64,000 bases of DNA. It comes from CAWFSE01 sp963697565 (lineage in GTDB: Bacteria > Actinomycetota > Actinomycetes > CAVWCF01). This document shows, in pieces, positions 55,148 to 63,866 of this stretch. The notes beneath the pieces are model-generated. The model did no database searches. It was not told the DNA's origin and saw nothing but the letters and a program-made list of their open reading frames with translations. The position numbers and the translations under genes were made by a program. Where the stretch lies: contig CAVOOM010000007.1 in NCBI GenBank assembly GCA_963697565.1, positions 496,001-560,000 of the forward strand, given 5' to 3'. Positions within the stretch are counted from its first letter, which is position 1, and each line of letters starts with the position of its first letter.

Positions 55148-56103
55148 CCGAGGCGGCCGTCGACACCCGCAAGGAGGACCCGGGCTACTACCAGCCCTGG
55201 CCCTACGTCGGCCGGCCGAAGATCGAGTGGCCCGGCGGCGCGCGGATCGCGGTCTGGGTGGCGCCCAACATCGAGTTCTACGAGCTCGACCCGCCCAAGA
55301 ACGCCTTCCGCACCGCGTGGCCCCACCCGTACCCCGCCGTGCCCGGCTACAGCACCCGCGACTACGGCAACCGGGTCGGGCACATCCGCCAGATGGAGCT
55401 GCTGGACCGCTTCGGCATCCGCGGCTCGATCTCGCTGTCAACCGCGCTCATCGACCACCACCCCGAGATCGTCGAGCTGTGCGCCGCCCGCGACTGGGAG
55501 TTCTTCAGCCACGGCATCTACAACACCCGCTACACCTACGGGCTCACCGAGGACCAGGAGCGGGAGATGATCGCCGACTCGATGGACACCATCGAGCGGG
55601 CCGTGGGCTACCGGCCGTCGGGCTACCTCGCGCCGGCCCTGTCGCACTCCGAGCACACGCTGGACCTCTTCGCCGAGCTCGGCGGCACGTACACCTGCGA
55701 CCTGTTCCACGACGACCAGCCCACGCCGATCACCGTGCGCGGCGGGCAGCGCTTCGTCTCGATTCCGTACTCCCTCGAGCTCAACGACACCATCGCCTAC
55801 GTCGTCAACAAGGTGGAGCCGCGCCGCTACGGGCAGATGATCAAGGACGCCTTCGACGTGCTGTACGACGAGGGCGCGGCCTCCGGCACGGTCATGTGCA
55901 TCCCGACCCACAACTACCAGGTCAGCCACCCGCACCGGCTCAAGGCGTTCGAGGGCGCCCTGGAGCACATCGCGGGCCGCTCGGACGTGTGGCTCGCCAC
56001 CGGGCGCGAGATCGCCCAGCACTACCTCGACACGTCGTACGACACGGCGGTGGCGGCCATCGCCGCTGCCGGCGCCGCCGCAAGCGGGGAGGGGACCCGA
56101 TGA
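55144..56103 (+). CDS. PuuE/allantoinase-like polysaccharide-deacetylase-fold hydrolase 1
   Basis: 319 residues. NodB-fold with the allantoinase/cyclic-imidase layout: N-terminal IAVWVAPNIEFYEL, central EFFSHGIYNTRYTYG and TEDQEREMIADSMDTIERAVG, then GYLAPALSHSEHTLDLFAEL and CDLFHDDQPTPI. The first NodB metal Asp is replaced, as in PuuE, and there is no signal peptide, so it is cytosolic and unlikely to act on polysaccharide. Probably opens a cyclic amide/imide or hydrolyses an N-acyl bond. Overlaps both neighbours by four bases. Confidence 0.85.
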   Translation: MTEAAVDTRKEDPGYYQPWPYVGRPKIEWPGGARIAVWVAPNIEFYELDPPKNAFRTAWPHPYPAVPGYSTRDYGNRVGHIRQMELLDRFGIRGSISLSTALIDHHPEIVELCAARDWEFFSHGIYNTRYTYGLTEDQEREMIADSMDTIERAVGYRPSGYLAPALSHSEHTLDLFAELGGTYTCDLFHDDQPTPITVRGGQRFVSIPYSLELNDTIAYVVNKVEPRRYGQMIKDAFDVLYDEGAASGTVMCIPTHNYQVSHPHRLKAFEGALEHIAGRSDVWLATGREIAQHYLDTSYDTAVAAIAAAGAAASGEGTR

Positions 56104-57055
56104 ACGACCAGTCCACGGGGGCGTTCACCCCCGGCTCCGCCGGCCCGCTGGAGTACCCGCACCGCTCGTACGGCATGGACCACGACCGCTACGACTGGTC
56201 GATGCTCGTCGACCGGCCGCCGCTGGCCTGGCCGAACGGCGCCCGCCTGGCCGTGTGGGTCGTGGTGCCCCTGCAGTTCTTCCCGCTGAACCCGCAGGGG
56301 TTCCCGGTCAAGGTGCCGGGCAACATGACCATGCCCTACCCCGACCTGCGCCACTACACGTTGCGCGACTTCGGCAACCGGGTGGGCGTGCACCGGGTGC
56401 TGGCGGCCCTCGACTCCGCCGGGCTGGTCCCGACCTTCGCCGTCAACGGCCGGCTGGCCGAGCGCGACCCCGGGCTGATGGCCCTCGTGCGCGACCGCGG
56501 CGACGAGGTGATCGGCCACTCCTGGTCGATGGACACCCCGCACGCCGGCGGGCTCGGCGAGGCCGACGAGCGGGCGCTCGTGGCGCGCACCCTCGATGCC
56601 CTTGAGGCGGCGACCGGGACCCGGCCCACCGGCTGGGTCTCCCCCGGCCGGCTGAACTCCCCCGTCACGCCCGACCTGCTGGCCGAGGCCGGCGTCGAGT
56701 GGTTCGCCGACTGGGTCAACGACGACCTGCCCTACCCGTTCCGCACCCGGTGCCGGCGAGCTGACCGCGATGCCGCTGCCCACCGAGCTGGCCGACACGT
56801 TCGTCATCGGCGAGAACCTGCACAGCGAGGCGTCGTGGGCCGAGCAGGTCGCCGATGCCGCCGACCTGCTGGCCGCCGAGGCCGACAAGCTCGGGCGGTG
56901 GCCGGGTGCTCGGGCTGACGATCCACCCCTGGCTGATGGGCCAGCCGCACCGGGTGCGCCATCTGCGCGCGGCCCTCGAGCACGTGGCGGCCATCCCCGG
57001 GGTGTGGGCGGCCTCCGGCAGCGCGATCCGCGCCGCCGCCCTGGCGAAGGGCTAG
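56100..57055 (+). CDS. PuuE/allantoinase-like polysaccharide-deacetylase-fold hydrolase 2 (two apparent frameshifts)
   Basis: About 318 residues after correction. Same family as the preceding gene: RLAVWVVVPLQFFPLN, DEVIGHSWSMDTPHAGGLG, RPTGWVSPGRLNSPVTPDLL, WFADWVNDDLPYPF, and after shifts near 56752 and 56903 MPLPTELADTFVIGEN and LTIHPWLMGQPHRVRH. The two proteins are too different for recent duplication and may form a heteromer or act on successive intermediates. Confidence 0.83.
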
Positions 57056-57069
57056 CCGGTCCAGCGCTG

Positions 57070-57864
57070 CTAGCTGGCGCCGCGGTAGCCGAGCCGGGCC
57101 GAGACCCGGGCCGTGGCCTCGGGCAGCAGGCGCTGGGCCGTCTCCATGTGGGGTCCGAAGCGCTCGGCCGGCCCGCACACGCTGAGCGCGGCGACCGGGC
57201 GGCCGCTGTGGTCGAACACCGGGGCCGCCACGGACGCGGCGCCCGCCTGCCGCTCACCGGAGGTGGCGGCATAGCCGCGGCGGCGGATCTCGGCCAGCTC
57301 CTGGCGGAGCGCGGCCGGGTCGACGTCGCCGGATGCCTCCAGGGGGCCGCTGAGGATCGCGTCGATCTCCGCGTCCGGCAGGAACGCGAGCAGCGCCTTG
57401 CTCGACGCGCCCGCGTGCAGCGGGAAGGCCAGGCCCAGGGGCACGCTCATCACGATCTCGCGGGCGGGCGTGACCTGGTCGACGTAGATCCGCCCGTGGC
57501 CGGAGAAGACCGACAGGGTGGCGGTCTCGTGGGTGGCCGCGGACAGCGCGCGCAGCTCGGGCGCCGCGGTGCCGCGCACGTCGATGTGGGCCTGGTAGGC
57601 CACCCCCAGGGCGAACGCCGCAGGCCCCAGCGAGTAGCGCCGGGTGGTCTCGTCGACCTCCACCAGCGCCCGGGTCCGCAGCGAGGCGAGGATGCGGTGG
57701 ACGGCGGCCTTGGACAGCGTGAGCCGCTGGGCGATCTCGGTCACCCCGAGGGTGCGCTCGCCGGACTCGGAGAACAGCACCAGCACGTCGGCGGCGCGCT
57801 CCACCGTGGCGATCGTCTGGCTCCCCCCAGAGCCGGCCGATCCGTTCGCGTCCCCACTCGCCAC
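57070..57864 (-). CDS. IclR-family transcriptional regulator
   Basis: 264 residues: winged helix-turn-helix (ATVERAADVLVLFSE, GVTEIAQRLTLSKAAVHRIL) and the IclR effector domain (SVPLGLAFPLHAGASSKALL, RRRGYAATSGERQAGAASVA). Chosen GTG at 57864 follows GGGGAGGAGG; the longer frame from the ATG at 57903 lacks one. Convergent on the upstream operon and divergent from the CoA-transferase gene, so it is the likely switch for the whole cluster. Confidence 0.9.
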   Translation of the reverse strand: MASGDANGSAGSGGSQTIATVERAADVLVLFSESGERTLGVTEIAQRLTLSKAAVHRILASLRTRALVEVDETTRRYSLGPAAFALGVAYQAHIDVRGTAAPELRALSAATHETATLSVFSGHGRIYVDQVTPAREIVMSVPLGLAFPLHAGASSKALLAFLPDAEIDAILSGPLEASGDVDPAALRQELAEIRRRGYAATSGERQAGAASVAAPVFDHSGRPVAALSVCGPAERFGPHMETAQRLLPEATARVSARLGYRGAS

Positions 57865-57895
57865 GCGAGCCTCCTCCCCTTGGCTGGGGCCACTG

Positions 57896-57991
57896 TTCCA
57901 CATGTTGCAACGGCGTTCCAATACCTGGACGGCTCCTTTCGCGGCCGCCCGGGGTCGTGTAGTTTCTGAAACCGCATTCCATTCGATGGAA
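57896..57991. promoter_or_regulatory. iclR / CoA-transferase divergent regulatory region
   Basis: In this 192-base gap TTCCAT-TCG-ATGGAA (57977-57991) is a perfect 15-base inverted repeat, and GCAACGGCGTTCCAA (57907-57921) contains the AACG-C-CGTT palindrome within a TGGAAC-N3-GTT core. Two TTCCA copies lie 20 bases apart (57896, 57916). These are the best candidates for IclR operators. Confidence 0.5.
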
Positions 57992-58056
57992 CACCGCGAG
58001 GATCGACCGGGTGCCGCGGGGCGCGACCAGGCCCGTACGGGCGGGGAGGGGTAGCC

Positions 58057-59327
58057 ATGTCGCCGACTGACGCTCCCGCAGCGAGCACGTCGCCCTCGAC
58101 CGCACCGGCCCACCGCGCGGGCCCCCTGTCCGGCATCACGGTCCTCGACGCCGCCACCCTCTTCGCCGGCCCGCTGGCCGCCACCATGCTCGCCGACTTC
58201 GGCGCGGACGTGATCAAGATCGAGCACCCCACCAAGGGCGACCCGGTCGCGCTCCCACGGCCCCAGCAAGGACGGCGTGCCGCTGTGGTGGGCGATGCTG
58301 GCCCGCAACAAGCGCACGATCGCGCTCAACCTCGGCGACGCCGCCGGGGCCGAGGTGATGAAGCGCCTGGTCGCGACCGCCGACGTGCTGATCGAGAACT
58401 TCCGGCCCGGGACGCTCGAGCGCTGGGGGCTGTCCCCCGAGGTCCTGCACGCCATCAACCCCGGCCTGGTGATCGCCCGGGTGACCGGTTTCGGGCAGTT
58501 TGGCCCGTACTCCGGCCGCCCCGGCTTCGGCACCCTCGCCGAGTCGATGAGCGGCTTCGCCGCCATCACCGGCGACCCCGAGGGCACGCCCACGCTGCCC
58601 CCGTTCGGGCTGGCCGACGGGATCACCGCGCAGACCACCTCGCAGGCGATCCTCACCGCGCTCTACCACCGCGACGTGCACGGCGCGCCCGGCCAGGTGA
58701 TCGACGTGGCGATCATCGAGCCGATCGTCACCATCCTCGGCCCGCAGCCGATCGTGTACGACCAGCTCGGGATCGTGCAGCAGCGCACCGGCAACCGCTC
58801 GGTCAACAACGCCCCCCGCAACACCTACCGCACCCTGGACGGCAAGTGGGTCGCGATCTCGACCAGCGCCCAGTCGATCGCCGAGCGCGTGATGCACCTC
58901 GTCGGCCACCCCGAGGTCATCGACGAGCCGTGGTTCGCGGCGGGCTCCACCCGCGCCGAGCACGCCGACGAGCTCGACGCCTACGTCGGCGGCTGGATCG
59001 CCGAGCGGGACGCGGCCGAGGTGATCAAGGCCTTCGAGGAGGCCCAGGCGGCGGTGGCGCCGATCTACGACATCGCCGACGTCTTCAACGACCCGCAGTA
59101 CCAGGCCCTCGACACGATCACGACCGTCGAGGACCCGGTGCTCGGACCGGTCCGCATGCAGAACGTGATGTACCGGCTGTCGGACACGCCCGGGTCGATC
59201 GAGTGGACCGGGCGCCCGCACGGGGCGGACACCCGCGCCGTCCTGGCCGAGCGGCTCGGACTCGACGACGGCAGAACTCGACGCGCTGGTGGCCAGCGGC
59301 GTCATCGCACAGGGGGAGAACTCATGA
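58057..59327 (+). CDS. Class III (CaiB/BaiF) CoA-transferase (two apparent frameshifts)
   Basis: About 422 residues. ITVLDAATLFAGPLAATMLADFGADVIKIEHP is the family N-terminus; SHGPSKDGVPLWWAMLARNKRTIAL, DVLIENFRPGTLERWG and GAPGQVIDVAIIEP (catalytic Asp) follow. Shifts near 58247 and 59268; the corrected end is AELDALVASGVIAQG with a stop overlapping the next ATG. Moves CoA from a donor such as succinyl-CoA to a carboxylic acid in the pathway. Confidence 0.9.
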
Positions 59328-60174
59328 CGATGCTCAGCCAGACCCAGGGGGCCGCCTTGTGGGCCGCGATGGCGGGGGCGCGCATCATCGACCTCGCCCA
59401 GCCGATGCGGCGCGGCATGCCGCAGTCGCCGAACCACCCGCCGTTCCAGATGGCGCTGCAGCGCCGGCACGGCGACTACGTCCGCGCCGACGGGGGCTCG
59501 GCCGCCAACGAGATCATCATCACCGGCGGCCATGTCGGCACCCACGTCGACGCGCTGGCCCACGTCAGCCAGGACGGCAAGGTCTTCGGCGGCATCGACG
59601 CCTACGGCATCCAGTCCCACGAGGGCTTCGCCGAGCACGGCATCGACGCCTTCCCGCCCTTCGTCGGCCGCTGCGTCGTCCTCGACGTCGCGCGGCTGCA
59701 CGGCGTCGACCACCTGCCCGCCGGGTACGGCGTCACCGCCGAGGACCTCCAGTCGGCCGCCGACGCCGCGGCCGTCGAGGTCCGCGCCGGCGACGCGGTG
59801 CTCATCGGCACCGGGTGGTCGCGGCGCTGGGACGAGAAGGACGCCTTCATCGGCCTGACCGACGGCGTGCCCGGACCCGACACCGCCGCCGCCCAGTGGC
59901 TGCATCGACCGCAAGGTGCGCCGTCGCCGGAGGCGAGACCATCGCCTTCGAGCAGATCAAGGCCGGCGCCGGCCACGCCTCGCTCCCCGTGCACCGGATG
60001 CTCCTGGTCGAGGCGGGCATCAACATCGTCGAGACCATGCGGCTGGCCGAACTGCTCGACGCGCGGGTCGCCGAGGTGCTGCTGGTGCTGGCCCCGCTCC
60101 GCATCGTCGGCGCCACCGGCGCCCCGGTTCGCCCGCTCGCGGTGATCCCGGCCGAGGGCGGCCTCGATGGCTGA
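59324..60174 (+). CDS. Cyclase-family (PF04199) metal-dependent hydrolase (two apparent frameshifts)
   Basis: About 283 residues. Metal motif HVGTHVDALAHV (HxGTHxDxxxH) as in kynurenine formamidase and isatin hydrolase; IIDLAQPMRRGMPQSP at the N-terminus; AGDAVLIGTGWSRRWDEKD. After shifts at about 59900 and 59925, ETIAFEQIKAGAGHASLPVH and RMLLVEAGINIVETMRLAEL complete the fold. Hydrolyses an amide, lactone or lactam. ATG overlaps the CoA-transferase stop. Confidence 0.87.
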
Positions 60175-61734
60175 GCCCACCCAGGTCCAGCGGCTGTCCG
60201 CGTTCGCCGCGGCCTGCCGCGACGAGGGGCTGCCCGAGGCGGTCTCCGCCGATGTGGGCGGCCGCATCCTCGACGTCCTCGGCAACTGCCTGGCGGGGCG
60301 GGCCGAGTCCCAGGGCGCCGCGGGCCTCGCCGAGCCCGACCGCGCCGTGCTGCGCGCGGTGGCCGCCTGGGGCGGCACGCCCGAGGCCGGCGTGATCGGC
60401 AGCCACGAGCGGCTGCCCGCGCCGAGCGCGGCACTGGTCAACGGCACGCTCGCGCACGCCCTGGACTTCGACGACACCCACCTGCCGTCCGTGCTCCACC
60501 CCAGCGCCTCGATCGTGCCGGCCGCACTGGCCGCGGCCGAGGCCGTCGACGCCACCGCCACCGAGCTGATCGCCGCCGTCGCGGCGGGAGTCGAGGTCTG
60601 CAACCGGATCGGGATGGCCTCGTACGTCCCCGAGGTCCGCAACTCGGTGTTCTTCGAGAAGGGCTTCCACGCCACCTCGATCTGCGGCGCGCTCGGCGCG
60701 TCGGTGGCTGCCGGGCTGCTCTACGGCCTCGACGCCGACCAGATCGCCTCCGCCATGGGCATCGCCGCGAGCATGGGCTCCGGCGTGATCGAGGCCAACC
60801 GCACCGGCGGCACGGTCAAGCGCGTGCACTGCGGCTGGGCGGCGCACGGCGGCATCACGGCCGCTGCCCTGGCCCGCGAGGGTGTGACCGGCCCGCCCAC
60901 GGTGCTCGAGGGCCGCTTCGGGTTCTTCAACGCCTACCTCGACGGCCGCTACGACGAGGCGGCCCTGCTCGACGGGCTCGGCGAGCGCTGGGAGCTCATC
61001 CGCACCGTCTACAAGCCCTACCCGAGCAACCACTTCACCCACCCGGCCATCGACTGCGCCCTGGCCCTGCGCGCCGCCGGCCTCGACCCCGCCGACATCG
61101 AGTCGGTGGAGCTCGGTGTCGCGGCCCCCGTGCTGCGCACCATCGCCGAGCCGCGCGAGGACAAGATCCGCCCGCGCACGCCGTACCACGCGAAGTTCTC
61201 CGGGCCGTTCACGGTGGCCACGGCGCTCCTCGGCGGGGGCGGCCTGGGCGTCTACCTCGACGACTTCACCGACGAGACGTTCACCGACCCCGTCCGGCTC
61301 GCGCTGGCGGCCAAGGTGCGAGCTCGTCGCCGACGAGCGCGCCACCGAGATCTTCCCCAACGGATTCGCCGCCGTGCTGCGGGTGCGCACCAAGGGCGGC
61401 GCGCTGCTCGAGCACCGCGTCGACTCCAGCCGGGGCGGGCCGGAGCACCCGCTGAGCCGCGACGAGCTGCTCACCAAGTTCCAGCTGAACGCCGCGCGCG
61501 CACTGCCGGCCGACCGCGTCGGCGACCTCGTGGCCGCCGTCGAGCGGCTGGCCGACGGCGTCGGCGGCGCCGCCTCGGTGCTGTCGCTGACGCGGGTGCG
61601 CGCCGAGGGCGCGCGCGCGACGGGTCCTGGCCTGCCCGGGTCCGCGCAACGGCGACGGCACCGGGCAGGTCGACAGCGGAGGCAACGGCGAGCTGGCCCC
61701 CGCGTCCGGGGCTTCGGGGCCGCGCCAGGGCTGA
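60167..61734 (+). CDS. MmgE/PrpD-family protein (one or more apparent frameshifts)
   Basis: About 480 or more residues. LNGTLAHALDFDD-type motif (VNGTLAHALDFDDTH), KGFHATSICGALGASVAAGL, VKRVHCGWAAHGGITAA, YKPYPSNHFTHPAID match MmgE/PrpD, whose members include 2-methylcitrate dehydratase and cis-aconitate decarboxylase. The frame shifts near 61317 (LAAKV then ELVADERATEIFPNGFA). The true stop is unclear: no stop follows in that frame for a long way, and TGA at 61732-61734 in the third frame is the best guess after another shift in the GC-rich 61605-61690 segment. Confidence 0.83.
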
Positions 61735-61853
61735 CCGGCCCCCACGACTCCGGGGGGCGCCGCGCAGCAGGGGCGCAGCGCCCCCCGGACACCACACTCC
61801 CTGCACGGCGGGCCCGCCCGGGGCGGCCTCAGCGGGCCAGACCCACCAACCGC

Positions 61854-62706
61854 CTAGCCCACCAGCCGCCGGGCCTGCCGCACCACGGCCTCGTCCACCA
61901 TCCGCCCGTCCGGGCCGATCAGCACACCAGATCCGGCCGCCACCGCCGCGTCGTACGCGGCGATCAGGGCCTGGGCTGCGTCGACCTGCTCGGGGGACGG
62001 CGTGAACACCTCGTGCACCACCGCGATCTGGGCCGGGTGGATGCACGCCCGGCCGCGGTAGCCGAGCCGGCGGACCGCCTCGGTGGAGGCCCGCAGGGCG
62101 TCGAGGTCCCGGAAGTTCGTCGAGACCGGTCCGACCGGCGGGTCGATCCCCGCGGCCGCCGACGCCAGCACCACCTGGGAGCGCACCCACAGCAGCTCGC
62201 GCTCGTCGTCGCCCGGCTCGATCCCGGTGTCGGCCTTGAGGTCGGCCTCCCCCACCTGCAGCCGCCGCACCCGGGGCGCCTGGGCGATCTCGGCGGCCCG
62301 CAGGACCGCGGCAGCGCTCTCCAGCAGCGGCGCGATGCCGATCGAGCCCGCGGCGATGGCCCGCTCGGCCTCCAGCCGATCCAGCAGCCCGGCGACCGCC
62401 GCGACCTCGGCCGCGCTCTCGGCCTTCGCCAGGCAGATCCCGGCCAATGCCGGCAGCGGCGACCGCCTCGACGTCCACGAGGGCGGCGTGGCCCGGGTTG
62501 ACCCGCACCCAGACCTCGACCGGGTTGTCGGCGGCGGCCGGCAGCCCGGCCAGCCACTCGGCCACAGCCGCGCGGGCGGAGTCCTTGGCCGAGACCGCGA
62601 CGGCGTCCTCGAGGTCCACGATGAGCGCGTCCGCCCCGCGGCCCAGCGCCTTGGCCAGGACGTCCGGCCGGTCCCCGGGCACGTACAGGTGCGAGCGGGC
62701 GCTCAC
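61854..62706 (-). CDS. CitE-like HpcH/HpaI aldolase, CoA-ester lyase (one apparent frameshift)
   Basis: About 283 residues. N-terminus SHLYVPGDRPDVLAKALGRG with LIVDLEDAVAVSAKDSARA, then after a shift near 62448 GICLAKAESAAEVAAV, IAPLLESAAAVLRA, GEADLKADTGI and CIHPAQIAVVHEVFTPS, the typical CitE-like set with Glu/Asp metal ligands. Relatives cleave malyl-, citramalyl- or beta-methylmalyl-CoA. GTG start overlaps the stop of the acyl-CoA dehydrogenase gene. Confidence 0.9.
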
Positions 62707-63866
62707 CCGACGACCTCGGAGCCGCTGACCAGCGAACGGGCGATGACCATCCGCATCACGTCGCTGGTGCCCTCGCCGATGGTCATCAGCGGGGCGTCGC
62801 GGTAGAGCCGCTCGACGACGAACTCCTGGCTGTAGCCGTACCCGCCGTGGATCCGCATCGCGTCGAGGGCGGCGGTGACCGCGACCTCGGAGGCGAAGAG
62901 CTTGGCCATGCCGCTCTGCATGTCGACGCGCTCGCCGGCATCGGCCTTGGACGCGGCCCAGTAGACCATCAGCCGGGCCGCCTGGATGTTGGTGGCCATG
63001 TCGGCCAGCTTGATCTGGATCGCCTGGAAGTCCGAGATCGGCTTGCCGAACGCCTCGCGGTCGCGGGAGTACTGCAGGGCCGCGTCGTACGCCGCCTGGG
63101 CGATCCCCAGCGCGCGCGAGCCGATGTTGATCCGGCCGGTCTCCAGCCCGGACAGCACCTGCTGCATCCCCCGGCCCTCGACGCCTCCGAGCAGCCGCTC
63201 GACGGGGACCCGGACGTCGTCGAGCACGATCTCGCAGCTCTCGGTGCCCTTGTAGCCCAGCTTGGGCAGGTCCTTGCTCACCGTGAAGCCCGGGCTGTCG
63301 CAGTCGACGAGCAGCACGCTCATCCCCTTGTGCGCGGGCGTGGCCGACGGGTCGGTCTTGACCAGGACCGGCAGCACGCCGGCGTAGCGGGCGTTGGTGA
63401 TCCAGGTCTTGGTGCCGCGCACGACGTAGTGGTCGCCGTCCAGCGTCGCGGTGGTGGTGATGCCCTGCAGGTCGGTGCCGGCGCCGGGCTCGGTGAGGCC
63501 GATGCCCGTGCGCAGCTCGCCGGTGGCCAGGCGCGGCAGGAACTCCTGCTTCTGCTCCGGCGTGCCGTGCTTGGCGATCATCCACGACGACAGCGAGTGG
63601 CTGCCGAGGATGCCGGCGATGCCCATCCAGCCCTTCGCGATCTCCTCGAAGACGATCGCGAACGACACCATGTCGATGCCCAGGCCGCCGTACTCCTCGG
63701 GGATCGTCATCCCGAACAGGCCGAGGCCCTTCATGGTCTCGACGATCTCGGTCGGGTAGCGACCGGAGTGCTCCCACTCCGAGGCAACAGGCACGATCTC
63801 CTTGTCCACGAAGGACCGGATCGTGTCGCGGAACATCTGCTGCTCGTCGGACAGGTTGAAGTCCAT
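62703..63866 (-). CDS. Acyl-CoA dehydrogenase
   Basis: An intact 387-residue FAD enzyme. LSDEQQMFRDTIRSFVDKE, GIGLTEPGAGTDLQGITTTA, TWITNARYAGVLPVLVKTD, catalytic Glu365 in LMTIGEGTSDVMRM, and MRIHGGYGYSQEFVVERLYR. Oxidises an acyl-CoA to the enoyl-CoA. It precedes the CitE-like gene and, with the truncated gene upstream, forms a minus-strand block that converges on the plus-strand CoA-transferase run. Confidence 0.95.
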   Translation of the reverse strand: MDFNLSDEQQMFRDTIRSFVDKEIVPVASEWEHSGRYPTEIVETMKGLGLFGMTIPEEYGGLGIDMVSFAIVFEEIAKGWMGIAGILGSHSLSSWMIAKHGTPEQKQEFLPRLATGELRTGIGLTEPGAGTDLQGITTTATLDGDHYVVRGTKTWITNARYAGVLPVLVKTDPSATPAHKGMSVLLVDCDSPGFTVSKDLPKLGYKGTESCEIVLDDVRVPVERLLGGVEGRGMQQVLSGLETGRINIGSRALGIAQAAYDAALQYSRDREAFGKPISDFQAIQIKLADMATNIQAARLMVYWAASKADAGERVDMQSGMAKLFASEVAVTAALDAMRIHGGYGYSQEFVVERLYRDAPLMTIGEGTSDVMRMVIARSLVSGSEVVG

